Shown: piece by piece, positions 35,071-35,953 of the stretch
How the letters are laid out: every line of letters begins with the position of its first letter
Position numbering within the stretch: the stretch's first letter is position 1
DNA from: CAYUVA01 sp964448115 [NCBI: uncultured bacterium]
GTDB lineage: Bacteria > CAYUVA01
Length of the DNA: 35,953 nt
Assembly: GCA_964448115.1 (NCBI GenBank)
Contig: CAYUVA010000036.1
Coordinates: 1 to 35,953 of the forward strand
Reading direction: 5' to 3'
The notes under the pieces: generated by a model
What the model saw: the letters and a program-made list of their open reading frames with translations, nothing else
Database searches by the model: none
Told to the model about the DNA's origin: nothing
Translations under genes and position numbers: made by a program

Positions 35071-35953
35071 CCTGTCGTGTTTCTACTTCCTCTGTTTGTG
35101 TATCATCTTCCCTAGGCTTCTCTTTCCAGTACTTGTTGACCAGTCGCGGATTTATGCCTGTCTCGCGCCTCTCGAAGCAATCAAAGAGAATCTCCCAGCA
35201 GGCGTCAAGCGCTCTTTCGAGCGGCATATCGACCTCGAGGTTCATGATACGCTCCTCGAATAACCTGCCGAACTTAAGATATTTTTTATCGATCTCGCTC
35301 ATCTCGAAGCCCATGGATTGTGCCTCCAGCGTATCCCTGTACTTGGCGTAAAGCTGGATCATGCCATCCATTATGGATCGGTGATCGTCCCTTGTTTTTT
35401 CGTTGACCAGTTGCTTAAGGCGCGAAAGGGATCCGAATGGCTCGATCCTGCCGTTGCGTAAATAGAACTGTCCCTCGGTTATGTAGCCGGTATTATCCGG
35501 CACCGGGTGAGTTACATCATCGCCGGGCATGGTTGTTACGGCAAGGATTGTGATACTGCCGCTGCCTTCGATATCGACCGCCTTTTCATAGCGAGCAGCT
35601 AGCTGACTGTACAGGTCCCCCGGATAGCCACGGTTGGATGGCACCTGCTCCATTGTAATGGCGATCTCTTTCAGGGCATCGCACCAATTGGTCATGTCTG
35701 TCAAAAGCACCAGCACATCCTTACCCGAGACAGCGAACTTCTCGGCAACTGCAAGCGCTATGTCCGGAGTAAGAAGGCACTCCACGGTAGGGTCATCAGC
35801 GGTGTGGATATACATGATGGATCTGCTCAAGGCGCCGCTTTTTTCCAATGTGTCCCTGAAGAATAGGTACTCATCATAGGTCAATCCCATGCCGCCCAGG
35901 ATGATGATATCACTCTTAGCTTGCATGGCAACCCGCGCCAAGAGCTGATTGTA
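35063..35953 (-). CDS. ntpB: V-type ATPase subunit B (5' part outside the window)
   Basis: The visible 296 residues are the C-terminal two thirds of the regulatory, non-catalytic B subunit. They begin [12 protein letters not shown], matching the family's PHNELAAQIARQA region, then [29 protein letters not shown] (the conserved TDMTNYCEALREI) and [24 protein letters not shown]. Family members have about 430-460 residues. The frame is open to the window edge, so the in-frame TTG at 35941 is not a start. The gene precedes D, I and K on the same strand; subunits A, E and others are expected beyond the window end. Confidence 0.95.
   Translation of the reverse strand, partial: YNQLLARVAMQAKSDIIILGGMGLTYDEYLFFRDTLEKSGALSRSIMYIHTADDPTVECLLTPDIALAVAEKFAVSGKDVLVLLTDMTNWCDALKEIAITMEQVPSNRGYPGDLYSQLAARYEKAVDIEGSGSITILAVTTMPGDDVTHPVPDNTGYITEGQFYLRNGRIEPFGSLSRLKQLVNEKTRDDHRSIMDGMIQLYAKYRDTLEAQSMGFEMSEIDKKYLKFGRLFEERIMNLEVDMPLERALDACWEILFDCFERRETGINPRLVNKYWKEKPREDDTQTEEVETRQGG

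Overview
The window looks like a chromosomal segment from an uncultivated Gram-negative bacterium. It encodes an outer-membrane FadL/OmpP1-type porin, a lipoprotein, very large secreted beta-propeller proteins joined by Thr/Pro-rich linkers, and a bacterial V-type ATPase in the order B-D-I-K. That gene order, as I recall it, is the one used by Chlamydiae and Spirochaetes. The Thr-Pro linkers and giant secretome recall metagenome-derived candidate phyla, but no marker gene here fixes the phylum. Base composition looks balanced, genes are densely packed, and most run on the minus strand.

Layout. 1-3262 (minus): peptide-use operon of flavin reductase, OPT oligopeptide transporter and M20 peptidase (cut by the window edge). 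3399-4718 (plus): MOP/Wzx-type flippase. 4755-6132 (minus): AlkD-like protein and a small membrane-anchored coiled-coil protein. 6259-12711 (minus): a 2150-residue secreted multidomain protein. 12843-15282 (minus): PhoH-PIN ATPase, a lone EutN/CcmL microcompartment vertex protein and a crotonase. 15438-23123 (minus): a signalling and transport cluster with a cytidylate-kinase-like/receiver fusion, a Cache histidine kinase, two stand-alone receivers, a kinase-like protein without an ATP site, a frameshifted CBS protein, an SLC13/DASS transporter and a HEAT-repeat lipoprotein. 23322-24872 (plus): a dead FadL-like fragment followed by an intact FadL-like porin behind a consensus sigma-70 promoter. 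24951-29578 (minus): two more secreted beta-propeller proteins. 29783-31554 (plus): family 4 uracil-DNA glycosylase overlapping a radical-SAM-like protein that lacks the core cluster cysteines. 31667-35953 (minus): V-ATPase B (partial), D, I, K, then an MGMT/ATL-like protein.

The strongest candidates for something undescribed are these. (1) A C-terminal module of about 105 residues, running from GGYxDT to PYL, occurs four times in three otherwise unrelated secreted propeller proteins and looks like a shared surface-attachment or sorting domain. (2) A phosphorelay has three receivers and no DNA-binding output anywhere in the cluster, and sits beside a DASS transporter whose two SNT motifs are altered. 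(3) A radical-SAM-like pseudoenzyme is coupled to a uracil-DNA glycosylase. (4) A lone BMC pentamer lies in a PhoH operon. (5) Four genes carry a -10 box only 6-7 bases before their ATG, suggesting leaderless mRNAs.
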